Shown piece by piece: positions 35,699 to 45,300 of a DNA stretch of 64,000 nt (its first letter is position 1; each line of letters opens with the position of its first letter). The DNA comes from Bacteroidota bacterium (GTDB lineage: Bacteria > Bacteroidota > Bacteroidia > NS11-12g > UBA955), in contig JANXMZ010000025.1 in the NCBI GenBank assembly GCA_025354385.1, forward strand, positions 43,199 to 107,198, written 5' to 3'. A program made the position numbers and the translations under genes. Under the pieces are notes generated by a model, which saw only the letters and a program-made list of their open reading frames with translations, made no database searches and was not told the origin of the DNA.

Positions 35699-36418
35699 TT
35701 AATTTATTTTAAACATTTCCACATTTTTTTGACCAACCACTGTTTCGAACAAATTTAAACTTAAACAATATTCCATGTCTTCTTGGTGATGTAGGTTGGA
35801 AAGTCTTTGATAATGAGATGATTTAATTAAAAATTGCGCTAAATTGTGTTTGCCTAATTCATATACATCTATGGCCAAATGGGTGGAATCGCAATCCAAA
35901 GTATAAAAATTGTTATTTAATATTTTACTGGCCATTGCACCAGCAAATAGCGTATCTTCTAAATTAACCTTGTCCTTCCATCCAGCACATAACAAAACAA
36001 TGTCTTTGCCATCTTTTTTTAACCATTCAGAGGTGGCATCAATGTTTAAAAAGCTTCCTGCAATAACATTGCTCGCTCCTGCATCTGTGGCAGCTTGCAC
36101 ACATTTGGTGCCATTGGTAGTGGTGAGGGCTATTTTTTGATTGGTAACTCTTCCATTCATGCATTCAAAAGGCGAATTGCCTAGGTCGAACCCCTCCAAC
36201 TTATGACCATCTCTTTCTCCTGCTATTAAATAGCCGTGATTCTTTAATGCTATCGCTTCTTCTGTTGTTTTTACAGGTCTTACCGCACTCGCTCCTTCAT
36301 GAATAGCCGTGCAAATGGTGGAGGTTGCTCTCAAAATATCTATCACAACAACATTCTTATTTCTCACTTCCGTTAAGCGCAGCAGGGCAGGACTCAATAC
36401 AACTTCAATCTCTAACAT
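35699..36418 (-). CDS. comB: 2-phosphosulfolactate phosphatase family protein (ComB)
   Basis: 239 residues, ATG start. ComB motifs: VVVIDILRATSTICTAIHEG near 23, NSPFE near 80, ALTTTNGTKCV near 97, LLCAGWKD near 141, and LEDTLFAGAM. ComB removes phosphate from 2-phosphosulfolactate in coenzyme M synthesis; Bacteroidota carry it without that pathway, so the in vivo substrate here is unknown (perhaps sulfolactate-type lipid precursors, inference). Single gene between the Omp28-like pair and a divergent TPR gene. Confidence 0.88.
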   Translation of the reverse strand: MLEIEVVLSPALLRLTEVRNKNVVVIDILRATSTICTAIHEGASAVRPVKTTEEAIALKNHGYLIAGERDGHKLEGFDLGNSPFECMNGRVTNQKIALTTTNGTKCVQAATDAGASNVIAGSFLNIDATSEWLKKDGKDIVLLCAGWKDKVNLEDTLFAGAMASKILNNNFYTLDCDSTHLAIDVYELGKHNLAQFLIKSSHYQRLSNLHHQEDMEYCLSLNLFETVVGQKNVEMFKIN

Positions 36419-36486
36419 TCCACAATAGTAGAAATCTATTTTTCAAAAATCAAATTAAAGGTCTCATTTTTGTAGAATACTTTTTT

Positions 36487-37506
36487 ATGAAGCAAAAAAT
36501 CGCACTTATTATCCTGCTCATTGGATGCTCTTTATCCACTTTTTCTCAACCAAAAGAACTCGTTTTAAAGACAGCATTGCAACAGATAGAATTAAAAAAT
36601 TACAATGGTGCTATCCTTACCCTCAATCAATGTCTTGATTTGGATAATAAATATTCCTTGGCTTATTTTAACAGAGGATATTGTTTTTTGATGCTTAATA
36701 AACCCAATATCGCTTTGGTAGATTTTAATCAAACGATTTCTTTAGACCCCAATTTAATTGAAACATATTTCAATAGAGCCTTGGCCCATCAAGCGCTCAA
36801 AAATTTTACTTTTGCCGAAGGCGATTTTTTGATATATCTAAAAGCAAAACCTGAGGATGAAAAGGCACACATGAATTTAGGTTTTTTGCATGAAGAGATG
36901 GGCGAACTAGCCTCTGCCATCGAAGATTATACCAATTATTTAAGATTGAAGCCAAACTCAGTTGAAGTGCTAAAATACAGAGCTTTGGATTATGCAGAAA
37001 TTGATTCCATTCAAAAGGCAATTAAAGATTATAACCGCTGTTTCTCTATTAATCCAAATGATTCTACTTTATGTGTATTAAAAGGGAATGTGTATTACGA
37101 TGCTATGATGTACAAAGAGGCCATTGAAGAATACAATTTGGCTTTACTGAATAATACAACTAACAAGGAATCGCTCCAAAATAGGGCCGATGCTTATACG
37201 GCTTCCTCACAATTTGAAAATGCCATTCTCGATTATCAGCAATTAAGTTTAAAAGATAAGAGGAATCCAGATTATTATTTCAATATTGGGTTTTGTTTTC
37301 TTCAATTAAATCAGCCTAGAGAAGCCATCGCTAGTTTTCAAAAAGCCATAGAAAATGATTACGAAAATTTAGGACAATTATTAACACTTCGGGGTGTTGC
37401 ATATAACAACCTTCAAATGAAAACAGAAGCATGTGCTGATTGGCAAAAAGCTTATGCTATAGGCTATAAAGAAGCCGCTACTTATCAGAATAACTTTTGT
37501 AAATAA
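36487..37506 (+). CDS. Exported tetratricopeptide repeat protein
   Basis: 339 residues from the ATG at 36487: MKQKIALIILLIGCSLSTFS is a clear signal peptide, so the open frame back to 36325 is not used. About nine TPR units follow, for example YSLAYFNRGYCFLMLNKPN, LIETYFNRALAHQALKNFT and PDYYFNIGFCFLQLNQPREA. A periplasmic or outer-membrane scaffold is likely; partner unknown. It converges on the glycosyltransferase gene, 11 bases apart. Confidence 0.88.
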   Translation: MKQKIALIILLIGCSLSTFSQPKELVLKTALQQIELKNYNGAILTLNQCLDLDNKYSLAYFNRGYCFLMLNKPNIALVDFNQTISLDPNLIETYFNRALAHQALKNFTFAEGDFLIYLKAKPEDEKAHMNLGFLHEEMGELASAIEDYTNYLRLKPNSVEVLKYRALDYAEIDSIQKAIKDYNRCFSINPNDSTLCVLKGNVYYDAMMYKEAIEEYNLALLNNTTNKESLQNRADAYTASSQFENAILDYQQLSLKDKRNPDYYFNIGFCFLQLNQPREAIASFQKAIENDYENLGQLLTLRGVAYNNLQMKTEACADWQKAYAIGYKEAATYQNNFCK

Positions 37507-37517
37507 TAGAATTGAAA

Positions 37518-38264
37518 TTATTTTTTGGAGAAAATTCTAAAGTTTCCCAAGCCCCATTTTTGAAGACGGTATTGAATGGAAACCCATAAAACGCCTAGGC
37601 CATAAATACTGCTCCGTTTTAAATTAATACTGCTGGCCTCATCGAAATATTTGGTTGGGCAAGTAACCTCGGCAATATCAAAACCAGCATAAAAAATCTG
37701 AGCAGTCATTTGATTGTCGAAAATAAAATCATCTGAATTCTTTTCAATGTCAATTTTTTCGAAAATACGTTTGTCGAATGCTCTGTAGCCTGTATGGTAT
37801 TCTGACAATTTTTGACCCATTAAGATATTTTGAAACAAGGTTAATATGCGATTTGCAATGTATTTGTATATGGGCATACCCCCTTTTAATGCGCCCTTAC
37901 CTAATATTCTACTACCAAATACCACAGGGTAAACATCGTTGGCAATGATATAGGCCATACTTTCTATTAGCTTGGGTGTATATTGATAATCAGGATGAAG
38001 CATGATAATGATGTCTGCATCTACTGCTAAAGCCTTTTGATAACATGATTTCTGGTTGCCTCCATAACCTCTATTCACTTCATGCTTTACAATATGCTTA
38101 ATCCCAAGTTCTCTTGCCTTGTCCAATGTAGAGTCCTTACTATTATCATCAACCAAAATAACTTCATCCACCAAATCAAAGGGAATTTCCTTGTACGTTT
38201 TTTCTAAAGTGGCAGAAGCATTGTAGGCTGGAAGAACAATGGCTAGTTTTTTACCTTTTATCAT
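37518..38264 (-). CDS. Family 2 glycosyltransferase (DPM1/polyprenyl-phosphate type)
   Basis: 248 residues from the ATG at 38264 (MIKGKKLAIVLPAYNASATL); the longer frame to 38330 is less like family starts. GT-A fold motifs: IVLPAYN, LVDDNSKDST, NRGYGGNQKSCYQKAL, MLHPDYQYTP (DxD-like HPD) and EYHTGYRAF. Similar enzymes move a sugar from a nucleotide sugar to a polyprenyl phosphate or onto cell-surface glycans. No C-terminal membrane segments. Divergent from the cystathionine beta-synthase gene. Confidence 0.88.
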   Translation of the reverse strand: MIKGKKLAIVLPAYNASATLEKTYKEIPFDLVDEVILVDDNSKDSTLDKARELGIKHIVKHEVNRGYGGNQKSCYQKALAVDADIIIMLHPDYQYTPKLIESMAYIIANDVYPVVFGSRILGKGALKGGMPIYKYIANRILTLFQNILMGQKLSEYHTGYRAFDKRIFEKIDIEKNSDDFIFDNQMTAQIFYAGFDIAEVTCPTKYFDEASSINLKRSSIYGLGVLWVSIQYRLQKWGLGNFRIFSKK

Positions 38265-38357
38265 GAGTGCTGCAAAACTAAACGATATATTTTTAAATTG
38301 GAAGTTTAAATTTTCTCCTCTTGCAAACATCGCATTAACTCATAATCACAAAATTAC

Positions 38358-38365
38358 TACCTTTG
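38358..38365 (+). promoter_or_regulatory. TACCTTTG -7 box of the cystathionine beta-synthase gene
   Basis: TACCTTTG ends 4 bases before the ATG at 38370, predicting a leaderless transcript. No TTG at the normal spacing was found. Confidence 0.45.
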
Positions 38366-38369
38366 CCCC

Positions 38370-39737
38370 ATGCCTTATTTCGAAAATATTCTTCAAACCA
38401 TTGGTAACACACCATTGGTTAAACTCAATAAAATTGTTGCTAATTTGCCTTGCACAGTGCTGGCAAAAATAGAAACAGTGAATCCAGGCAACAGCATAAA
38501 AGATAGAATGGCTGTTAAAATGATTGAGGATGCAGAAAAGAGTGGTGTGCTAAAACCTGGAGGAACTATTATTGAGGGTACCAGTGGAAATACAGGAATG
38601 GGATTGGCAATAGCTGCTGTTATCAAAGGATACAAATGTATCTTTACTACTACCGATAAACAAAGCAAAGAAAAGGTGGATGCACTAAAAGCCTTTGGAG
38701 CGGAGGTAATTGTTTGTCCTACGGATGTTGAACCGGAGGACCCTCGCTCATATTATTCTGTGTCGAGCAGATTGGTGAATGAAATTCCTAATAGTTGGAA
38801 ACCAAATCAATATGACAATCCCAGCAATGCAAGCGCACATTACGAAAGCACAGGTCCCGAAATATGGGAGCAAACAGAAGGACATATTACCCATTTGGTG
38901 GTTGGTGTTGGCACTGGTGGAACCATTAGTGGCACAGGAAAGTATCTGAAAGAAAAAAATCCGAATATCAAAGTACTTGGCATAGATACTTATGGTTCTG
39001 TATTTAAAAAATACAAGGAAACAGGTATTTTTGATAAGAATGAAATTTACCCATACATTACCGAAGGAATAGGAGAAGATTTTTTACCAGCCAATGTGGA
39101 TTTTAGTGTTATCGATCATTTTGAAAAGGTAAGCGATAAAAATGCAGCCATATATACCCGCTTGATTCCAAGAATGGAAGGTATTTTTGTTGGTAATAGT
39201 GCAGGATCCGCCATTGCTGGTATTTTACAAATGAAGGATATGTTTAAGAAAGATGATGTTGTAGTAGTCATTTTTCACGACCATGGTACGCGTTACATGG
39301 GTAAAATGTTTAATGAAGACTGGATGCGTGACAGAGGTTTTTTAGAGAGTAAAAAACCTGCAACTGCGATTGATTTAATTGAAAAACATAAGGATCAGAA
39401 GTTAGTTACCATTGCTAATACTTCGCTTGTTAAAGAAGCTTACCAGATGATGAAGCGTTTTGATATTTCACAAATTCCGGTCATTAATCAGGAAAAACAG
39501 TTTGTTGGTTCTTTAACAGACGTAGATTTATTTGAAGTGTTAATAGAGAAACCAGAATTAAGAGATGCAGATGTTCAACAAATTATGTCAGCGCCATTTC
39601 CTTGGGTGAAGCCAGATGATTTGATTGAATCTATTTCTAAACTAATCAATAAAAATAATCAGGCTGTTTTGATGACAGATAGGGGAGGCAATACGCATAT
39701 TATCACAAAGTATGATGTCATAGATGCTGTGAGTTAA
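38370..39737 (+). CDS. cbs: Cystathionine beta-synthase with CBS-domain pair
   Basis: 455 residues, ATG start. PLP fold about 1-320: Schiff-base K44 in NPGNSIKDRMA, EGTSGNTGMGLA (substrate loop), VGVGTGGTISGTGKYLK (phosphate loop). Two CBS domains fill about 335-455 (VKEAYQMMKRFDISQIPVIN, VQQIMSAPFPWV). The lack of an N-terminal haem segment is normal in bacteria. It condenses serine or O-acetylserine with homocysteine or sulfide; the CBS pair likely binds an adenosyl ligand. O-acetylserine sulfhydrylase activity cannot be excluded. Confidence 0.9.
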   Translation: MPYFENILQTIGNTPLVKLNKIVANLPCTVLAKIETVNPGNSIKDRMAVKMIEDAEKSGVLKPGGTIIEGTSGNTGMGLAIAAVIKGYKCIFTTTDKQSKEKVDALKAFGAEVIVCPTDVEPEDPRSYYSVSSRLVNEIPNSWKPNQYDNPSNASAHYESTGPEIWEQTEGHITHLVVGVGTGGTISGTGKYLKEKNPNIKVLGIDTYGSVFKKYKETGIFDKNEIYPYITEGIGEDFLPANVDFSVIDHFEKVSDKNAAIYTRLIPRMEGIFVGNSAGSAIAGILQMKDMFKKDDVVVVIFHDHGTRYMGKMFNEDWMRDRGFLESKKPATAIDLIEKHKDQKLVTIANTSLVKEAYQMMKRFDISQIPVINQEKQFVGSLTDVDLFEVLIEKPELRDADVQQIMSAPFPWVKPDDLIESISKLINKNNQAVLMTDRGGNTHIITKYDVIDAVS

Positions 39738-39769
39738 ATAATGGTTAAGTCATTTTTTTCTTAAAAAAT

Positions 39770-40900
39770 CTAAAGATTTAAATAGGTTTTAATAAATCGC
39801 TCTAAGTCCAATAAACTTGGAGGATTAACTCCTCTCATTTTAGCCAGGATTTTGTGATTATTATCCATTAATATTAGCATAGGATAAAGATGTATTTCTA
39901 ATTCCTCATCTAAATTTTTCGAATGATAGTAAGTAGGATATTTTGTCTGAATGCTATCTACATAGGCTTTCGAATCAATGTTGTTAAATCCAACGATATT
40001 AAGCCCCGATGATTCATATTTAAACAAAAATGTATCAAGATATGGTTTTAGTATATGGCATGGTTTGCAACCAGCAAAGCTAAAATAAAGGATGTTTAAT
40101 TTGTGTTTCTCAATTAATGAATCTATTGAAATACTGGCGGCCTTATTGCTTATATGTTCCTTTGTATAAGTTGGTAAGGTGTCGTTTTTTACCCAAAGTT
40201 TAGAGACCTCTACCAAACTACTTGTATCTTGATTCTTTTCTAATTCACTAAATTCCAAGTAAATTTGCTTAAGTTTTTTTAGTGTTGCATAATTGGTTTT
40301 CTTCTCACAATTAACTGAAGTAAATGTCGTAAAATGCGTTTGCTTAATACCTGCATTATTAAAATTAGTCTCTCGCTTTATAATGCCGTTATTGTCGAAA
40401 TAATAATTGATTTCAAAACTTACCATTTCGCCAAACATTTCACGTTTAACCTTATACTCTATTCTATTATTATTCATCTGAATAAATGAATCACCTTTTT
40501 GGAAATTAAATGTGTCCCTCTTTAATTCAAGAAAAAAATTATTGATAACTCCAAAATATGGCATTAATTCCTCTGGTTTGTATTTCAAACATTTTTCACC
40601 TGCACGCCAATACGCAACAGTGTCATAAATAAGGTATTCATTGTCAATGAATTTATATAATTTCATGTAATAATAACGCTTGTCATTATTGATAGTGCAA
40701 TAATATTCGTGTTTTGAAAAGTTAGAATCAATTCTATTTTTGGGATATGTAAATGATGTATCGGTTGTGTTTACAATAACTGACTTTGCCTTTGATTTTT
40801 GTAAAAAGAGGTTCCTCATTATTTGAGGAACCAACTCCTGACCATTTAAGTTTAAAAGATTTATGAATACTAAAAAAGTACTAAGGATAAGTTTGTGCAT
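39770..40900 (-). CDS. Exported thioredoxin-fold protein (GCKPC motif)
   Basis: 376 residues, ATG at 40900. Signal peptide KLILSTFLVFINLLNLNGQ. The middle 200 residues are an unrecognised beta-rich region (KHEYYCTINNDKRYYYMKLY). The C-terminal 110 residues form a thioredoxin fold with NILYFSFAGCKPCHILKPY (CxxC) and the cis-Pro loop HLYPMLIL. Likely a periplasmic thiol oxidoreductase of the TlpA/AhpC type. Its start overlaps the end of the Cys-rich gene by 20 bases, so translation is coupled; the two probably work together. Confidence 0.82.
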   Translation of the reverse strand: MHKLILSTFLVFINLLNLNGQELVPQIMRNLFLQKSKAKSVIVNTTDTSFTYPKNRIDSNFSKHEYYCTINNDKRYYYMKLYKFIDNEYLIYDTVAYWRAGEKCLKYKPEELMPYFGVINNFFLELKRDTFNFQKGDSFIQMNNNRIEYKVKREMFGEMVSFEINYYFDNNGIIKRETNFNNAGIKQTHFTTFTSVNCEKKTNYATLKKLKQIYLEFSELEKNQDTSSLVEVSKLWVKNDTLPTYTKEHISNKAASISIDSLIEKHKLNILYFSFAGCKPCHILKPYLDTFLFKYESSGLNIVGFNNIDSKAYVDSIQTKYPTYYHSKNLDEELEIHLYPMLILMDNNHKILAKMRGVNPPSLLDLERFIKTYLNL

Positions 40901-41423
40901 TGTATTTTAATGTATCTGCCCTTAAAATAAAAGCACTATTAAATAAATCTAAAGCAGCTAATTGTGTTCCATTTCCGCAATCTATTTTCATTCTAAGTGG
41001 TGTGCACAATGAACATGCACCGGGTGAAGTAAATGCAGTGCAGGTTGCAACAGCATTTCCACCTGATAACGCTGATCCTGGTTGACAAGCATCAGTGGCA
41101 CTTTTAGATGGATCGCAAGGGCAATACCATTTGTAACAGTCGTCAACTGTTTTTGCATTTGTTATATCAATCGGTGAAAAACTTGCATCAAAAGGTACTA
41201 GCCAATACCTAGGGCTGTTAGCAGAAATGGTGAATGTATTGTTCGTACCGAAAGACAATGTTTTGTCTAAAACAAATACTGCTTTATCGCCAGTCTGAAT
41301 ACTTCCGTTTGCTGTTGTGATCGTTACTGTACCGGCTTCGTTGTCTGAGATAGACATTAAACATGTGGTCGTAGAATTGATAATTCCCCTGTAGGAATAA
41401 TTAGTAGTTGCTGCTTTCAGCAC
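40881..41423 (-). CDS. Cys-rich exported hypothetical protein; start codon unclear
   Basis: 180 residues from GTG 41423, but this start cuts off an obvious signal peptide. The frame stays open to 41555, and codons 41546-41484 read INIKKNLLFFSFFIFVWAVI, with no ATG, GTG or TTG before the stop at 41556-41558. A -7 box TAACTTTG (41562-41569, minus) lies just upstream, so translation probably begins at an ATA codon (41546 or 41540) or a start codon was lost. The C-terminal third has eight Cys (DDCYKWYCPC, AVATCTAF, GACSLCTP, KIDCGNG). Family not recognised. It overlaps the thioredoxin-fold gene. Confidence 0.7.
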   Translation of the reverse strand: MLKAATTNYSYRGIINSTTTCLMSISDNEAGTVTITTANGSIQTGDKAVFVLDKTLSFGTNNTFTISANSPRYWLVPFDASFSPIDITNAKTVDDCYKWYCPCDPSKSATDACQPGSALSGGNAVATCTAFTSPGACSLCTPLRMKIDCGNGTQLAALDLFNSAFILRADTLKYNAQTYP

Positions 41424-41561
41424 ATTATTGATAGTGGAAGCTTTTTGAAGTTTTAAGTTTGTTTTGGGAGAGGATTTAAATGATAAAATTACTGCCCAAA
41501 CAAAAATAAAGAAACTGAAGAATAATAGATTTTTTTTTATATTTATAAAATTTGATTAAAA

Positions 41562-41569
41562 CAAAGTTA
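41562..41569 (-). promoter_or_regulatory. TAACTTTG -7 box of the Cys-rich gene
   Basis: Minus strand, 15 bases before the ATA codon at 41546. The nearest upstream TTG leaves a 26-base spacer. The position supports initiation near 41546 rather than at GTG 41423. Confidence 0.4.
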
Positions 41570-41594
41570 GTAGTTTATGAAAGTGTAAAAAACC

Positions 41595-41608
41595 ACAACA
41601 ATTGTTGT
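41595..41608. promoter_or_regulatory. 14-bp perfect palindrome ACAACAATTGTTGT
   Basis: A perfect palindrome 25 bases upstream of the -7 box of the Cys-rich gene on the minus strand, where an operator or activator site would lie. No factor can be named. Confidence 0.4.
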
Positions 41609-41996
41609 TAAAATTAATTTTTGTCGCTTTTTGAAACCTTGATTCATAAGATACAATGAGGTTTAAGATATAAATTTGTTTTAAAAATGACATAAAATAC
41701 AAATCATTATTGTTTGTATAAGTTTTTGAAAAACAGCATTTTAAAAGTTATCAACATTATTGGCTATTTATTTTTGTGTTTTTATGGTAATTGCCATAAA
41801 ATGAAATACTTATGTTTTATATGGCACTTTGAGTATTTTTAAATATTAAAAACCTCATTTACTCAGATAATAATTTATTGGAATTAAATTAATCAATAGT
41901 AAAATAATAGCGTCCTAAACGATAAAAAAAAGAAATGGGAGTTTTTATCCTCAGAGTTACCTTTGAGGTCCTACAAAAAACATCCCCTTTTCTTCA
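41609..41996. other. AT-rich gap before the transposase relic
   Basis: No coding frame seen. It contains an inverted repeat ATACAAA/TTTGTAT (41697-41703, 41713-41719) and a 22-base near-palindrome at 41780-41801 with arms TTTTATGG and CCATAAAA. From about 41905 the sequence may already belong to the insertion-sequence relic, including a short CCTCA/TGAGG hairpin near 41951-41970. Confidence 0.4.
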
Positions 41997-42233
41997 ATGA
42001 TAAATGTAAATCTGTTTTCTCAAATTATCTCAATATTAGATCGCAATAAATTTTCTAAACTTGTCAATCAATATCAAACTGATAAGCATGAGAAAGGATA
42101 TGATAGCTGGACACAGCTTGTTTCCATGTTATTCTTCCAGTTTGCAAAAAGCCAATCGGTGCGAGATATTAGCAATGGACTCCTTTCTGATACCGGCAAT
42201 TTAAATCATTTGGGCATTCAAATGGCGCCTTAG
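41997..42233 (+). pseudogene. Truncated DUF4372-type transposase (IS4-like), N-terminal fragment
   Basis: 78 residues: NLFSQIISILDRNKFSKLV, GYDSWTQLVSMLFFQFAKSQ, SVRDISNGLLSDTGNLNHLGIQ. This is the N-terminal DUF4372 domain that precedes a DDE catalytic domain in IS4-like transposases of Bacteroidota. It stops right after HLGIQMAP, and no DDE domain follows before the next gene at 42338. So it is a dead relic of about a fifth of the usual length. Terminal inverted repeats were not identified. Confidence 0.8.
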
Positions 42234-42337
42234 TCTAATTTAGATTTCGAAAGTAAATCGCCTTGAAATTCAATTTTTCAGTCATTTTTAAACATATATA
42301 AACAACCTTAAGATATTTTTAGGCATCTTTGTATCAA

Positions 42338-45300
42338 TTGCTCAGGTTGTTAAAAATTAGATATCGCCCAATAGTTATGTTAGTTTTGGTTATGCTTTCC
42401 GTTTTCAGAGCAGAATCAAAGATTGTTGTAAAAAATATAGATTGTCTAGGTAATCTTACTTCGTTCAATTACGTTTCGTCATCTGGGTTTACTATTTCTA
42501 GTATTTCATGGGATTTTGGAGATGGTAACTCATCTGTAAATATTAAAACAAATCATATTTACAAATCAACAGGAACTTTTAAGGTAAAAGTTACTGCAGT
42601 TTTGAGCAATGGCAATACCGAAGATGATACTGCTACCATAAAAATTGTTGGATTGCCATTGTCTAAACTACAATTTTTAAAAATAAGTGACTCTTGTTTT
42701 TTGAACAACGATATTTGTTTCTCTGATAACTCCTTGCCAGCAGTTGCAGGTCAAACGATTCAGAAGCGAATATTGCTATGGGCAGATGGAAAATCAGATG
42801 TAAACAATGTGCCAGGCTATGGCGATAAAATGTGTCATCATTATTCCAACATTGGAGCCTATAAGGTAACCATGGAGGTAACAGATAAATTCGGTTGTAA
42901 GGATATTACTAATTATACAATTCATGTTGTTGGATCTGTTAATACCGATTTGGTAAGCAATGTTAGTTTTGCGGGTTGCAATCGACTTAAAGTATGTTTT
43001 ACCAACAAGTCTACCGAGTATAAACCAGTTACCGTGAATTATTTATTGAAATTGGATTCCACTGCCAATGATTCAAGTATAACCGTTAACAATAGCAAGT
43101 GTATTTACAAATATAAAACTGGAAATATTAGAGCAATCCTCATGGCAAGTACAAGCGAAGGATGTGCCGATTCAATAATAAAAGATTTACAAGTTCAAAT
43201 TGACACCTTGCCTAAAAAATTAGTTCTTTCTGATTCATTGATGTGCTACAGTAGTGATAAGGATGTTCATGTTGTAGGACCTTCCTATACTGCAGATGCT
43301 ATTCAATGGTTTATAGACAAAGCAGCAGCCGGTAATTTTGTTAAATCAGGATATGGTTTCATTCCAAATGGCAGTCAGCTTTTGCCAGGGAAACATACTT
43401 TATCTTGTGTTATAATAAGGGGCAGTTGTACCACGAATTTATCTGCAAATTTCATTATTATAGGACCCGTAGCTAAATTTGGGATTATCAATCAATACCA
43501 ATGTTCTACACTTAATCAGGTAACTGTGTATAATCAATCAGAATATTTGGATACCATTCATTCTTCATTTTTTTGGAAATTCAATGATATTAATGCGGCC
43601 AAATGTACCACCAATTATATAAAGGATATAAATTTATATGGCAATTGCAATTATGCAATAGGCTCATATCACAAACATGTTTTTTCTCAATTTGCAAGCA
43701 ATTATCAAGTAAAATTAATTGTTCGCGATAGCACCAGTGGTTGCATTGATTCTACTTTTGCCAATATAGATGTATTGAAGTGCACGAAGTTGTTTAATCA
43801 AATCAATTATCAAATTTGCCAAGGCGATTTATTTTACAAAGGTTATCAAGGTGGTATCAATGACCCTTATTTATTTTCACTTGACACTGGTAAATCATGG
43901 AAAAAATTTCCAAGTATTGTAAATGCTCCTTATTTAGGACTTTATAAAGTTGGTTTTATATTTCGAAATTATAAAATACCTTGGGTGGAGAATATTGGCA
44001 CTGATTCTATAAAAGTTCATGCAGATACAGCTAAGTTGAGTTATGATACCATTTATAAAAAGGATTTCTTAAGTGTCTATCAAAACAAAACAGACTCTGT
44101 TTATTTCCGGGATTACACAAGTTGTCGGAACAATAAATTAACGGTTTATTTCAAAAATAAACTATTCTATAAAGGTGAAAAAATTGAAATTAATTGGGGC
44201 GATACCATCATAGCGTATTCTTTTGATACTATTTCAAAGGTGGATAGTATCCAACATCAATATACAGATGCTGTGCAAATGGGCAATATGTTTGTAACCT
44301 TGTATAGCACCAGTGGTTGTTATACCACTTATTCGCACCCAATTGGTATTGGTAGGATGTTGAGCGTTAGCTTCTCCAATGCACTTTGCACAAAGCAAAA
44401 AATATGTGCGCAAGCAACAATCGTTGATAACAAAACAAATATTAAACATAACAGTTTAAAAAATGCGAAGGTGTTATGGCTATTTGATGACAGTATTCAG
44501 GTGAAAAATAATTTTAGCGCTTGTACATATTTTAATTTTCCAGGGAAACATTATTTTTATTTAGAAGTAACCGATTCAACAGGTTGTAAAGATAGCGTTA
44601 AAGGGCAATTTGATATTCAAGAGTTGAAGGCTCATATTGAAAAAACCCCCAATGAATTGTATTGTACTGAATTGAGGCAGTTCTTCGATTCGTCATACGT
44701 ATACAACCCATTCGATCCCATTAAAAAATATAATTGGGATTTTGGCACCAATACCTTTTTAGTCGTACAAAAAGATCCGTTTATTTCCTTTAACTCCAGT
44801 GCAGATAGTGTTAGAATAAGATTAGCTGTAGAGACAGATGCGGGTTGTAAAGATACTACTGAAGTAAGTATTCAATTAATTGGGGGTAAACCTTTTTTTA
44901 CAATTAAGGATACCATTGCATGTGGTAGCCTAAATGCATTATTCATTAATAAGTCAAAAAAATGTCGAAGTTTTATTTGGGAGTTTGGCGATAGTGCCCA
45001 TACTTCATTAGACGTGAACGATACCCAATCCATGCGATTCAATTATACCAAACCTGGAAAGTATAAAATTAAATTGATTGGAATTGATACTATTTACAAC
45101 CCTTCAACGGGCAATACCTATTATTGCACTGCTGTATTTCCGGAGAATGGTTTAAGCAGAACAGTCACTGTTTTGCCTACAATTAATACAAATGTATACT
45201 CTAAAGATACCATTTGTTTAGGCGATAGTATTGTGTTTTGGAATAAAAAAATTCCATATTTAGGATTGTTTAAATGGCGTTTTGGGGATGGTTATATTTT

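Noticed and set aside
36325..36486. N-terminal extension of the TPR protein to 36325
   Set aside because: It overlaps the comB start on the other strand and would place a good signal peptide in the middle of the protein.
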